Source: a virus
Reading direction: 5' to 3' (one strand)
IMG/VR virus record: IMGVR_UViG_3300032223_000802
Location: 1-49,745 of that record
Length of the DNA: 49,745 bases
The position numbers and the translations under genes are program-made. How positions within the stretch are numbered: the stretch's first letter is position 1; each line of letters begins with the position of its first letter. The notes under the pieces were generated by a model. The model was not told the origin of the DNA and ran no database searches. It was given only the letters and a program-made list of their open reading frames with translations. Positions 37,467 to 47,571 of the stretch are shown here, piece by piece.

Positions 37467-39865
37467 TGTCTACAAACCTTAGTACACAAAAGTTTCTAGG
37501 AGCGTCTGTAATAGGATATAATAGCTCCGTAGGATGGAATGGAACGGTATCAACTGTAACGATATCTCTAGTAGAAGATACGCTTGGTGGTGACGCATTT
37601 CAAGTGCCACTTACTGGTTCGCCACAATACTTTAATTTCTATGGATTTAAGTTTGGTGGTATAGTCCAGAATGTTACAAAGACTGGTTCTTCTGGTGGAA
37701 GTCCATTATATGAAGTAATTCTAAATGACCCACGTCAACTGCTTAATGGCGTTCATGTCATTCTTGGTAGTTACTATCAAAGTGTGCTTGGTATTCCAAA
37801 TATAGTTAATGTGTTTGGATACTATGAGGGGTCCATATTTGGAAGCTCGCAGTCTAATGGTAGTGGTATGCCTTGGAATTTAATTGTAGCAGCATTGAAC
37901 GCTACGGTAGGTTCTGGAACATCATCAAACTACGGCGGTCCTATACAGTGGAATAGTTATGTATTTACTGTAGACCTTTCAAATATACCAACTCCACCAC
38001 AATGGTTTAGGATTGGTGGTAACATGTCACTAATGCAACTTATACAAGAGGTGTGTGACGCTGTAGGATGTGACTTCTTTGTTGAATTAGTAGGCACAAC
38101 AATCACATTCTATACTATTAATAGAATTAACGTGCCAAATACTGGTATTATATCTAAATACGTATCTCAAACTCCCGGTGCTGTATCAAAACAGATTGGT
38201 GAAGATATGGTTAATGAAGTAAATGGTAAGTTTCTAGTTGGTGGCAAGAAAAGAGATATGTATTTTCAGCCTTATAATGCTGGTCAGGACTTCGATGAGA
38301 CTACGGGCACAGATAATCCCGTTTGGTGGTTTTGGGGATATGATAATTTTGATAACCCAATCGTTTCTAATGGTTTAACAAACTATCTTCAGGACTGTCA
38401 TGTGTTTACTTTGGACGCAAGGAAAGCGCTGATTAGTGGTGTCGGTTCAACCTATCCATCGTCGATGGGAGAAATGCAGGCCGCACTAATTGGTATTGCT
38501 GAGTGGAAACAGTTCCTAACAACGATGAATAATCTCCAGTATATACCAGTATTTGGAGGTAAGTCTGTTGCTAAACCAGTACCACTTACTAATGCTGATA
38601 AGAAGCAGTTTAATAAACTCGACGCTTTAGGTCAGGTTCCTACCTATACTCATAATGGTCAGAATAATCCACATTTTGGCAAAGCTTTGAGTTTAGGTCT
38701 TATTCAAAATAATAACGCTGCTGCTATATTTTTCTTGCAAACCAATTGGATTAGCGGTAGTGGAAATATTGACTGGGGTAGACTTCGCCAGACTTGGCCC
38801 GGAAAAATTGAGGATGAGACATCTAGACTATACGAAATGATTAAAGGTATAGCTAGTGAAAATTACGGTAAGAAAATAATGGTAGCGTTACCACAGCTTA
38901 ATGCCGCGTTCGACACCGAATCTAATAGACCTATTTTCTCTGTTATTCCAATTAATGGTGCGTATATAGATGAATCTCAATTAGTTAATGCGGCGCAAAA
39001 TGGGCTAATACCACTAGACTTAAATGGTATTACTGATGAGAATAACCTATTTAAGCCATATGTAAGGTTCGATAATATCAGAGTCTTGGACTTTTCTGAA
39101 ATTCCAGATGAAGCTATGTATTGGTCAGCAGATGGACAGTCTATATTTGTAGAATGCTCAATAGGTAACGACGTTATCTTCTTGAATCCACAGACACTAA
39201 GTCAACCAAGAGTTGTTCTTACGTTGCCGGGACGTGTTAAGTTTAGAAATAATGCGTATTTTGCAAGCACCGCACCAGCAATGGTACTTCAAAATATGAA
39301 CCAAAGAACTAATCCAACACCAAAGCAACAGGCAGCTTTTGCTATAGCTCTAGCATCTAAGATTCCGTTTGACCCAAGAAAGCAGTTTGCTGCGCTTCCA
39401 GCTTTAGCAGCAGTTCCACTTGAAAGCCAAATTGATAGATATGGACCTTGGTACGCTCAAGGAACAATAGGTGCTATAGAATATGAAGAAGATGAAGCTC
39501 TTACTCCTTGGAACTATGGAACCTATATTAATTTAGATGCTGCTGGCAATGCAAAAGTTAGTCAGAACATTGCTAATTTGCAACGTATTGAATCTGGAAC
39601 AATAGAGTTTCCGGGTGTGCCGGACCATCAGCTAGGAACACAACTATTGCAGGCTGGGCCATATATTTCTAGTATTAGAGTCACTGTTGGGGCTGGCGGT
39701 ATTACAACTGAATATAGAATGGAGATGTGGAAACCTAAACCATTCGGATTAAATCGTTCATGGGTAGATACTCTTCAGAAGATGGGTAAGCTATACAACC
39801 AATACAGAAGAAACTACCTAGAAACAATGAAGATAAACAGGAAGGCGTCATATGGACAATATTAA
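37466..39865 (+). CDS. Baseplate hub-like tail protein
   Basis: 799 residues. Its N-terminal 350 residues resemble the hub fold (gp27/Tal/VgrG-like): SLVEDTLGGDAFQVPL, YEVILNDPRQLLNGVHVILG, then LMQLIQEVCDAVGCDFFVEL and VNGKFLVGGKKRDMYF. The rest includes an alanine-rich helical segment (QQAAFAIALASKIPF) and a C-terminal beta portion. No lysozyme or peptidase motif is seen, so the enzymatic tip, if any, is elsewhere. The ATG overlaps the previous stop (ACTGATG) by one base, and the end overlaps the next gene by 14 nt. Confidence 0.6.
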   Translation: MSTNLSTQKFLGASVIGYNSSVGWNGTVSTVTISLVEDTLGGDAFQVPLTGSPQYFNFYGFKFGGIVQNVTKTGSSGGSPLYEVILNDPRQLLNGVHVILGSYYQSVLGIPNIVNVFGYYEGSIFGSSQSNGSGMPWNLIVAALNATVGSGTSSNYGGPIQWNSYVFTVDLSNIPTPPQWFRIGGNMSLMQLIQEVCDAVGCDFFVELVGTTITFYTINRINVPNTGIISKYVSQTPGAVSKQIGEDMVNEVNGKFLVGGKKRDMYFQPYNAGQDFDETTGTDNPVWWFWGYDNFDNPIVSNGLTNYLQDCHVFTLDARKALISGVGSTYPSSMGEMQAALIGIAEWKQFLTTMNNLQYIPVFGGKSVAKPVPLTNADKKQFNKLDALGQVPTYTHNGQNNPHFGKALSLGLIQNNNAAAIFFLQTNWISGSGNIDWGRLRQTWPGKIEDETSRLYEMIKGIASENYGKKIMVALPQLNAAFDTESNRPIFSVIPINGAYIDESQLVNAAQNGLIPLDLNGITDENNLFKPYVRFDNIRVLDFSEIPDEAMYWSADGQSIFVECSIGNDVIFLNPQTLSQPRVVLTLPGRVKFRNNAYFASTAPAMVLQNMNQRTNPTPKQQAAFAIALASKIPFDPRKQFAALPALAAVPLESQIDRYGPWYAQGTIGAIEYEEDEALTPWNYGTYINLDAAGNAKVSQNIANLQRIESGTIEFPGVPDHQLGTQLLQAGPYISSIRVTVGAGGITTEYRMEMWKPKPFGLNRSWVDTLQKMGKLYNQYRRNYLETMKINRKASYGQY

Positions 39866-40901
39866 TTATATAGCATCTGAAGCTAATAGTACCCTTGACG
39901 AAAACAACAATAGCGTATATACTTATGATATAGACCTAATGGATGAACTTAGGGTTAATGAGTACACAAGCAATCTCATATCACAAAAATCCGTTATGTC
40001 TCTTGAAGAAATATTCTGTCCATATACTACAGTATATGATAGCGGTAGTTATATGCCGATTGCTAATATTTATGACCGTGGACCATTAAGCGGATTTGAT
40101 ATTAACGGTAACTCAATTCAGATTATTCCTAATCCCGGTAGCGGATACTCAAGGCAGGAAGTGACAGCTTTTGATATCGCTAGTGGATTAAATTACGGAT
40201 TGTGCCCAACATTTGCTGATGTAATAGGTTCAGAAACCCCGGATGATTACACGCCATCTTACATTCAGGATAAAAACGATATTAGTGGAATTAATTCCAT
40301 AGCATTGCGCACACCTATGATGATGGCTGGATTTGGTTATACGACCGAAGGATTTCCATTTCCAAGTCAGTACGATAATATCAAGAGGTATAATCCAAAC
40401 TATGTTCTAAGTAAGCCTTTGGACAGCGGAAACTTTCCGGGTCAGCTTGCTCAGTTTATGGCGTATAGCGGTTTGTGGAACGCAAGTGGTACTACCATCA
40501 ATTATCAGATGAGGCAGTTCATTGATAATCCTAGAGGTCGCGTAGACCAATGGAAAGCTGGACCATTAGATGTTAGGTGGGATGAAGGTAAGAATATGTT
40601 CGTTGCAGCACCAGAAGTATTTGTTGGATATGCAAAGGACGATATTCCTGCTGCCCAAGGACGATTTGCAAGCAAAACATTCACGTCAGGTGAAATAGAA
40701 GTGTACACAGGAAAGTACGATATGTTCGGCGTCATTAATAGGGACAAAGTCGCATTTCCGGGTTATCAGAGTAAGCTCCTAATTATCAATAGGAGTATCG
40801 ACAAAGAAATACCAAGTGGTACACTGGTTATTGCTATTAGGACAAACAACGGGGAATACATGCCAATCTGGGCTGATTGTGACGCGGACTTAGGGAGTTG
40901 A
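39852..40901 (+). CDS. Tail-tip protein, unknown
   Basis: 349 residues, starting MDNINYIASEANSTLDE. It mentions no known fold; there are several tyrosine- and proline-rich loops and a C-terminal beta part (VIAIRTNNGEYMPIWADC). Its ribosome site (AGGAAGG) lies in the end of the hub-like gene. It is followed by the giant fibre protein with a 3 bp gap and is probably its attachment or baseplate partner. Confidence 0.5.
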   Translation: MDNINYIASEANSTLDENNNSVYTYDIDLMDELRVNEYTSNLISQKSVMSLEEIFCPYTTVYDSGSYMPIANIYDRGPLSGFDINGNSIQIIPNPGSGYSRQEVTAFDIASGLNYGLCPTFADVIGSETPDDYTPSYIQDKNDISGINSIALRTPMMMAGFGYTTEGFPFPSQYDNIKRYNPNYVLSKPLDSGNFPGQLAQFMAYSGLWNASGTTINYQMRQFIDNPRGRVDQWKAGPLDVRWDEGKNMFVAAPEVFVGYAKDDIPAAQGRFASKTFTSGEIEVYTGKYDMFGVINRDKVAFPGYQSKLLIINRSIDKEIPSGTLVIAIRTNNGEYMPIWADCDADLGS

Positions 40902-40904
40902 TTG

Positions 40905-43900
40905 ATGGGCGACTGCGCTTGCTGTAACGAACTCATTACTACAAAGTGTTTCGATTCCAGCCACCTAAAATGGAAGGCTGACTTCGGTACAAATACACTA
41001 TGTGTTGGTAAGTTATATGACTACGTAAACAATACCGTAAATAGTGTTATTGTAGGTGATGGTACGTATAATTCTCCAGCGGTTGCGTCTGAATATAGTG
41101 TATTTAGCGGCACCCTTCAGGGTAATGGAACATACGCAGCAGTAATACCTAGACTTAATAACTACAAAGACTGGGTAACGAACTACCTCGTACACTCAAA
41201 AGACCTTAGCACACTAAAGGCAGATGGACTATCAGTCTATGCTTATGCTGATGGCGGAAGTGGGTTTACTGGATACGGAGCTGTACAAAAAGCGCCTGTC
41301 ACACTTACTAATAACTTTTTCTTTGCCGGTGTTTCCTATCTTGGTAACGGTCAGGTTAATTTTAGTACTAGCGGCCAGTTAGTTGGCTCACCAGATAATA
41401 TCTATAGTGGTGTTGTTGACCCACACCAATCATTCCCAGACGGAACACCATTTAAGGTTGGTATTGTTTATGGAGCTAGTCCTCAAAGTTACTACAATAA
41501 TACTAATACAGCAAGTATCTTTAATAGATATGCTACATATAACGTAGACACAAAAGCTGTTATAGACAATCCGTTCGATAGCGGTGTTGTTCTTCCTCAG
41601 TTTTCGGCAGCAAAAAATACATTTGCTATTAGAAATGCGAGCGGACTATACTGCTTTGTTGACACTGGTTTTGGTATTTTGAGACTTAGGAATAATATTA
41701 TTGAAGGTTACCTACCATACAATAGCGTTGGTAGAATGTCATATATATATAACCCAAATGACCGTATGTTAAACATACTGTCGTCTCAGTATCCAATTGG
41801 CTATAACATAGTATCTGACTCTAGCGGTAAGCCAATAAATTACGTCGGTCCACAATACAACGCAAGACAGAGTGGGTATGTTTACAATAGCGTAGACTAC
41901 ACTAAGTATTTTGACGGCTTAACAAACCTAATGAACTCTGTCGGAACCTCTACATTAGAGGGAGCTAATTGGTCAAGCGGAAATAGTCATGATATTAGCT
42001 CATTTAGAGTATCTCAGCGTGGTTGGGGTCTAATACCTAATCCTGTATGGTCTGGAACTACGTTGTTAAGAGAGTATCACACTATAACGTCTGGTAATAC
42101 TGGTTACGATACAACACGCTTAACTAATGTCAACCTACCGCAATACTACGACTACAATGCTCGCGGTGTAGCTGCCGGACAGCAGAATGTTATGTATGTA
42201 ATTGACCCGTTTACGTTTGTTATAAATAAGGTTGTTCAATTACCATCAATAGACCAGTCGTATGCAATTAACAACTCTCCAACTCATGGTATTTTAGTTA
42301 CGCCAGTAAGTATTGGTTTTCAGAAAGACCCCCTTGACCACACGCTATCTGGCTATACCGCACAACTAAATAAATATGTGGACCCAACATATACGTATGG
42401 TGACTTAAATAACAGTGGTATCGCTTCTGTATACTATGACGCAAATATCAAGAATATTGTTGATACTTTGGATGGATACTGGATAACAGTACAGTCCAAG
42501 ATAGCGTCATATGATAGCGGCGTTCATGGATATGGATACCCATCGAATATTACGTATTCGTATGTACAGTCTGGTGGCTATATTACTTTTAATAACTATA
42601 ATCGTGGTTATGATATAGATGCTAGTGGAGCGAATAAAGCGATAGAAGCTGATGTGGATTTCAAGAGAAAAATTGAAGCCATCTCGTCTGTTATTGATGG
42701 TATTGCCATAGATAACACTAACATTTTTGTAACTTACACCAATCAGTTCGATGTCGTGTATCGTTCCAATAGGTTCTCATCTGCTATAGTTTTACAATCA
42801 CCAAATGACGTAGCACTAGCGCAATCAAAAGGAATGTGGCGTGGTGGTAAAGTACCGTTTACGTATGACTACAAGATAGATGAAGAGTATGTAAGAAACC
42901 TAGACAACAAGTATATTCAGCAAGCATACAATGCCGCAGGTATACCAAGTGGCAAAATGCCGTTAGTTGCTAGTGGATATGGCGCTGGTATTGTAGGTCC
43001 ATATGCCACGCCAATTAATGACCTTAGTATGACAGATGTTATTAATTTTCCTTATGCCGTACATAACCCAGTATTTAATCCGGTTGCAGTTGGCGACATT
43101 GGACAACTATACTTCTTTAATTATGGAATTACAGTTCCGGGCGCAAGTGTAGATTCAGCTACTGACGTTAATGGTATTACAAAATACAGTAATCTACAGG
43201 TTTACTTATGGTCTGCACCACAGGTAATTTCATCTTACAAGATGCGAGTAATTACGCAAAATGACGGTCAGGGAAACCTAACTACTGTAAATGGTTATGC
43301 GGACATTACGTGTAAACTTGGTCCACTACAGCCAGACGGTATCTCGTATGCTATTGGTATGGCTGATGCTACATTTCCGGGCTGGTCTGCAACGCAACCT
43401 ATGTATGTTTATGGATATCCAATATTTCAGCAGCAACCAGATGGTACGTATTTAATGACCAATGGTCCCGCTGGTCGCCTTGACTTAGGTACTGCGTCAG
43501 CACCATATTATCAAGCATCACAAAGCACAAATGGTACAGATGCAAGTGGATGGACTATTATTGGTAACACGGTATATCAAGGACCAACATGGAACCCAAG
43601 AGTAGGAGACGCTCCTATTACTGTTGGTTGTGACCAGTGGAAAGGTGTTAATCTTGGTGGTATTTGTAATGGTATAGGATATGGCCCAAATGGACATGCT
43701 ATCCATGTACCATTTATTGCCAATGGGTATTGGGGTGGTAAGCGTACAATGTACGGTAGCCCAGATGAAAACTGTCAAACGAGCTTTTTGGGCCAAGATT
43801 TTACTGCTCCAACAACTATCTGGGGAGCTAGTACTACGTTGGCATATGTGGACCCTAACGGTATTGGTACATACTATGGCGGAATCACAAATATTAACAC

Positions 43901-46136
43901 TCATCCAAATGGAGATAGATGGACTGGTGGTCCATATGGTACTTTTGGAAGTGTTGATGCTGGTTCAAATATACAACCATTGCCATTATTTATATACGCA
44001 ATTAGTGATAAAAATGGAATGCACGTTGGTTATAATATTAGAGCTGGCACACCATCATTATACGCTTGGGGTTGTCCAGTTCCAGAAATAGTTCCTGATA
44101 CGTCATTTCTGTATACTGACATTGGTAGATATCAGTATTCGTCATTAGATTCAGCTTACGTAACTTACTATGACTGCGAAGTATCTGCTGCTGCGTATGC
44201 TCCTATATATCTATCAATGAAAACCATCTTTTATTCGCTTGGAACACATCCTTTTGTTGATGACGTTCCAGAAATGTCTGGTTTTGCAGCTATGTGTCCG
44301 TGGTACGACGTTACTAAGAATTACACACGTAATATTACTAATCCTCAAGACCCATTCTCGGATAATATTACAATAGCGAATTACAGTGGTGTTATGACGG
44401 CATCTCGCTCGAATCTAACTCAGCCATCTGTTGATACTATTATTTGTATGGTAGAACAGAGAGTGGCTAAGTATGACAAGAATTACAATCTTGTAAGTGA
44501 CGAGGCTATTTCATCTAAATACAAGGTGCAGTATCCAACATATCAGACACCTACTGTAGCTGGTATATTTTCTAGTGGAAACACAACACAATATCAGGCT
44601 GCATCTGGATGGGTATTTAATGGTAATCCAAATTCTTGGTTTGCCACAAGTACAGATATTGTTACTGGTGGTCGCGGGGCATTATTTACGTCACCTCACA
44701 ACACGCCTCCAACTGATATTCCGGTCGTTTCAGGTTACGGTTACGATTACCAAATTTACAGAAAAGATGGTATTGCGCCACCGTTTTATGGATACTATCC
44801 AGACAGTAGCCAGTATACAGCTATTCAGTGGACATACTACGGAGACGGTCAGTACTTTGGACAGGGCTATTCAAGCACATTGGCAGTAAATGATAAGATT
44901 TGCTATATTGACCTATCAAACATTATTAATCCGCAGCCACTTATGCCAACCAACGGCTCTCAATCAATCTACGCACCACTTAAGGTTAATAATCAGTACG
45001 ACTTCAATTCGTTTCTAGTTACGGATACATATGATTACAACTATCCAACCGACCATTTACTATCGGTTGATAGCGGAACCGTGTATTTAATAACGAAAGA
45101 CCTAAGTAAATGGATTCCACAAACTTACGGAACTGAATGCTACTCTGTGTCTGGTCAAAATCAACTTGTGTATAATACTTATACAAAGGGAGCTTTACTT
45201 CTACCAGAAGAGACGTATTCCGGTGTTAAAAAACTCGACTTGTTGATGAATATTCAGTCGTATACATTTACATCACAGATGGTGTCTGGATTCTTAGGTG
45301 TTGGTAACAGTTTTGGAAGTACGGACGCTGCGTATCAAGTAGTTTCGCTTGATGGCGGTAACACACTAATGTGCTACTCAGGGGTGATACAGTACTATCC
45401 TAGTACATTTTCTGGAGTACTATTTAGTTACCCTAGTGGTAAGCTTGATACAACATCTGTAGCTTACATCAACATGAGTGGATACTACTCGCCATCTGGA
45501 ACACAGGTTCTCGTTAGACAGTACCAGCCACAAATTCAGAATTACTTTATTAGACAGGATTTCAATAAAGTTACATCTGGAACAATTGAGAGCGGAATTA
45601 CAGATTTCCTAATGAGTAAGAACTTTGTTACGCGGGACGTTATAGCTAGACTTAACAAGGAATTTTTTGGAAGTGTGTACGTTGGTATTGAAACTGACGG
45701 CGCGGACTTTTTAACAGTAGCGGGCAGTAGAAAAATTATGTATTCTACAACTGCTCCGACGGGTTATATGTATCCTAATTCGGTAATTTTGTCGGTTGAA
45801 CACTTTCCAACTGTTGGCGACAGTATGTTTAAGAAAATACCTACGGTCCTACAGGTAAACAACACAATTATTAGCGGTAGAATGGATTTCGGGCCAGTCC
45901 ACTACTCAGACCTTAATAGTGACGGTATATATAATTTGGACTATAATAATGGTATACAGGAAATGACTTACTCAGAACCGCTTAGTATCGCTAATGTTCA
46001 CGGTAAGACAGTTGTAACAGGAAAACTAATGGTTGATAGAACTATTTCGCACGACTCACTTGCAGCACAAGATTTCGCACTACACCATCCGTTTTATGAA
46101 GCGTTCGCACCTCAGAAAAATAATAAGGCTACGTAA
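40905..46136 (+). CDS. Giant tail fibre / receptor-binding candidate (1,743 aa)
   Basis: 1,743 residues, the second-largest protein of the window. The ATG at 40905, with GGGAG 7 nt before, is preferred to the TTG one codon earlier. It opens MGDCACCNELITTKCF, four cysteines that may bind a metal, then is very rich in tyrosine, glycine, serine and asparagine with many short beta strands and few charged helices, as in central tail fibres. The C-terminal 250 residues (KVTSGTIESGITDFLMSKNF...) look globular. No depolymerase, peptidase or chaperone motif was recognised. It is the last gene of the tail-tip block and the most likely host-contact protein by position. Confidence 0.55.
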   Translation: MGDCACCNELITTKCFDSSHLKWKADFGTNTLCVGKLYDYVNNTVNSVIVGDGTYNSPAVASEYSVFSGTLQGNGTYAAVIPRLNNYKDWVTNYLVHSKDLSTLKADGLSVYAYADGGSGFTGYGAVQKAPVTLTNNFFFAGVSYLGNGQVNFSTSGQLVGSPDNIYSGVVDPHQSFPDGTPFKVGIVYGASPQSYYNNTNTASIFNRYATYNVDTKAVIDNPFDSGVVLPQFSAAKNTFAIRNASGLYCFVDTGFGILRLRNNIIEGYLPYNSVGRMSYIYNPNDRMLNILSSQYPIGYNIVSDSSGKPINYVGPQYNARQSGYVYNSVDYTKYFDGLTNLMNSVGTSTLEGANWSSGNSHDISSFRVSQRGWGLIPNPVWSGTTLLREYHTITSGNTGYDTTRLTNVNLPQYYDYNARGVAAGQQNVMYVIDPFTFVINKVVQLPSIDQSYAINNSPTHGILVTPVSIGFQKDPLDHTLSGYTAQLNKYVDPTYTYGDLNNSGIASVYYDANIKNIVDTLDGYWITVQSKIASYDSGVHGYGYPSNITYSYVQSGGYITFNNYNRGYDIDASGANKAIEADVDFKRKIEAISSVIDGIAIDNTNIFVTYTNQFDVVYRSNRFSSAIVLQSPNDVALAQSKGMWRGGKVPFTYDYKIDEEYVRNLDNKYIQQAYNAAGIPSGKMPLVASGYGAGIVGPYATPINDLSMTDVINFPYAVHNPVFNPVAVGDIGQLYFFNYGITVPGASVDSATDVNGITKYSNLQVYLWSAPQVISSYKMRVITQNDGQGNLTTVNGYADITCKLGPLQPDGISYAIGMADATFPGWSATQPMYVYGYPIFQQQPDGTYLMTNGPAGRLDLGTASAPYYQASQSTNGTDASGWTIIGNTVYQGPTWNPRVGDAPITVGCDQWKGVNLGGICNGIGYGPNGHAIHVPFIANGYWGGKRTMYGSPDENCQTSFLGQDFTAPTTIWGASTTLAYVDPNGIGTYYGGITNINTHPNGDRWTGGPYGTFGSVDAGSNIQPLPLFIYAISDKNGMHVGYNIRAGTPSLYAWGCPVPEIVPDTSFLYTDIGRYQYSSLDSAYVTYYDCEVSAAAYAPIYLSMKTIFYSLGTHPFVDDVPEMSGFAAMCPWYDVTKNYTRNITNPQDPFSDNITIANYSGVMTASRSNLTQPSVDTIICMVEQRVAKYDKNYNLVSDEAISSKYKVQYPTYQTPTVAGIFSSGNTTQYQAASGWVFNGNPNSWFATSTDIVTGGRGALFTSPHNTPPTDIPVVSGYGYDYQIYRKDGIAPPFYGYYPDSSQYTAIQWTYYGDGQYFGQGYSSTLAVNDKICYIDLSNIINPQPLMPTNGSQSIYAPLKVNNQYDFNSFLVTDTYDYNYPTDHLLSVDSGTVYLITKDLSKWIPQTYGTECYSVSGQNQLVYNTYTKGALLLPEETYSGVKKLDLLMNIQSYTFTSQMVSGFLGVGNSFGSTDAAYQVVSLDGGNTLMCYSGVIQYYPSTFSGVLFSYPSGKLDTTSVAYINMSGYYSPSGTQVLVRQYQPQIQNYFIRQDFNKVTSGTIESGITDFLMSKNFVTRDVIARLNKEFFGSVYVGIETDGADFLTVAGSRKIMYSTTAPTGYMYPNSVILSVEHFPTVGDSMFKKIPTVLQVNNTIISGRMDFGPVHYSDLNSDGIYNLDYNNGIQEMTYSEPLSIANVHGKTVVTGKLMVDRTISHDSLAAQDFALHHPFYEAFAPQKNNKAT

Positions 46137-46146
46137 TAAAGCTGAG

Positions 46147-46165
46147 GTGTATAATAGTATGAGAG
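46147..46165 (+). promoter_or_regulatory. Late-type promoter element, copy E
   Basis: GTGTATAATAGTATGAGAG, 27 bp before the start of the 204-residue structural gene. Perfect TATAAT -10 inside the element; no -35 box. Confidence 0.7.
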
Positions 46166-46192
46166 AACTCTTTTTACAAAGGTAACTACACA

Positions 46193-46807
46193 ATGGCAGC
46201 TATCAATTTCTTCGCCGCTGGCTATAACCTAAACGGTTCAGGTCTTGGTTTCTATGGAAACGGATTTGGACAATCGGTTAACGTCGGTGCATATCAGCAA
46301 ACAACGTTCATTACGAACGCTAACGGTACGGCTCAGGGCCAGCAGGTTAATAATATTCAGTATTACAACTCTGGTTCTGGACTTGTTAACTCCGCATCAT
46401 CTGGTGTTTGGCTTACACAGATTCCAAACTACCTAGCAACACTACAGATTCAGTTCACCAACGCATCGCCAGTTAAGGCAATTCAGGTTCAAGCGTACAT
46501 CTACGATAGAACCAACATTAACAACGGTGCATCGGGCGTTCTAACAGCTACCGCTCAGCTTATTCATCCAGATACAATTCAGAACAATAATGGTTCGGGT
46601 GATACATCTTGGAACTTCCCTAATGGTTCCGCTGTTATTCAGAACCTTGCTAACAGTCCCGGTATCAGTGGACTATATGCAGGTAATGGTTCCAACTCAA
46701 CACGTAACGACACGGAACACGATTGGTATTTGGCTATCTCCGCATCGCCAAACAGCATAGGTTCTAAGACCCTATACGGTTTGTACGTTTCGCTAGAATA
46801 CCTATAA
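46193..46807 (+). CDS. Probable abundant virion protein (204 aa)
   Basis: 204 residues starting MAAINFFAAGYNLNGSG, glycine-, asparagine- and serine-rich, nearly devoid of lysine, mostly beta. Its own late-type promoter and its regular, C-ending codons (as in the capsid and tail tube genes) point to high expression. It could be a capsid or tail surface protein or fibre subunit. AAAGG lies about 9 nt before the ATG. No family recognised. Confidence 0.6.
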   Translation: MAAINFFAAGYNLNGSGLGFYGNGFGQSVNVGAYQQTTFITNANGTAQGQQVNNIQYYNSGSGLVNSASSGVWLTQIPNYLATLQIQFTNASPVKAIQVQAYIYDRTNINNGASGVLTATAQLIHPDTIQNNNGSGDTSWNFPNGSAVIQNLANSPGISGLYAGNGSNSTRNDTEHDWYLAISASPNSIGSKTLYGLYVSLEYL

Positions 46808-46819
46808 TGGAGATATGAT

Positions 46820-47284
46820 ATGCTTCATACGTTGTATAAAGCTTTAGTGTTTGTATACAACTATAAGGATATCTTTAATCTGTTTGTACCTAAAAGCAAA
46901 AAGCCCGTCTCACAGGAACTAACGTTCAATGAGCGGGCTGTTGCTATTTATAACGGTATCGTCGCAGAATATAACGCTCCAGAGGTAGAACTAAGTTTCA
47001 TTCTTACGGAGATAGCTAAATCTCATGCGGAATGGATGGAGCAAAACAAAAAGATATCTCATGTAGGTGCCAATGGACTAACATGTAAGAACCGCGCAGT
47101 TAATGCTGGTTACGACGGTTCTCACATATCAGAACATCTATTTATATGCACTAACTGTAATGAAGTCGGCTCAATAAACTGCCTGATGACCACTATCGCC
47201 GCTCGCGGAGACATTAGTGAGAACTTCAGGCACATTGGTATTGGTAACAGCGGGAAGTATTGGTGCATTGTCCTCGGTCGATGA
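46820..47284 (+). CDS. CAP/SCP-domain protein
   Basis: 154 residues. Residues about 35-154 match the CAP (SCP/PR-1-like) fold: a helical start, H69, H81 in ISHVGANG, NRAVNAGY, SEHL in place of the usual GEN, then H138-IGIG and YWCIVLG. The pair H81/H138 with E105 forms the CAP cavity. Seven cysteines could make disulfides. The first 30 residues are aromatic and may be a weak membrane or export segment. Bacterial CAP proteins are secreted; their activity is mostly unknown. GGAG lies 8 nt before the ATG. The 3' end overlaps a gene on the other strand. Confidence 0.75.
   Translation: MLHTLYKALVFVYNYKDIFNLFVPKSKKPVSQELTFNERAVAIYNGIVAEYNAPEVELSFILTEIAKSHAEWMEQNKKISHVGANGLTCKNRAVNAGYDGSHISEHLFICTNCNEVGSINCLMTTIAARGDISENFRHIGIGNSGKYWCIVLGR
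46892..46939 (-). terminator. Leftward terminator inside the CAP gene
   Basis: On the - strand AGCCCG-CTCA pairs with TGAG-ACGGGCT (plus 46902-46912 with 46930-46939; one bulge) and is followed by TTTTTGCTTTT. It would stop leftward transcription from the membrane-protein gene before it enters the structural genes. Confidence 0.7.
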
Positions 47285-47551
47285 TAGTGGCTTATGGATT
47301 GATGCTGCAACCTCTGCTTTAGTCATTTTTGGACAGTGGTCCCTGTTACAACACTTACGTAAGTTATTCATGCCAGCAAGCAGAGCCTTATTATCACTAT
47401 CTCTTTCGTTTGCCAACTCGCCGTAGAACTTCTTGGTTTTAACGCTATTCTTATGAACTTGATATAGCTTCCATCCACCAACAATACCGCGACCAGTAAG
47501 TATATATGGTGTAAATAGAATGCAGTCTGCGAGAAATGCTAGTATATACAT
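47171..47551 (-). CDS. Small membrane protein (126 aa), convergent overlap
   Basis: 126 residues. The N-terminus MYILAFLADCILFTPYILTG is a membrane span or signal anchor, followed by a charged helical part (KTKKFYGELANERDSDNKAL) with C67, C68 and C73, and a threonine/serine-rich tail. The topology recalls inner-membrane spanins, but the coil is short. GGAG lies 5 nt before the ATG. The last 38 codons are antisense to the CAP gene (114 bp overlap). A hairpin lies just upstream of the start. Spanin or holin-associated roles are guesses. Confidence 0.6.
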   Translation of the reverse strand: MYILAFLADCILFTPYILTGRGIVGGWKLYQVHKNSVKTKKFYGELANERDSDNKALLAGMNNLRKCCNRDHCPKMTKAEVAASIHKPLSSTEDNAPILPAVTNTNVPEVLTNVSASGDSGHQAVY

Positions 47552-47571
47552 AATATCTCCAATTAAAATAA

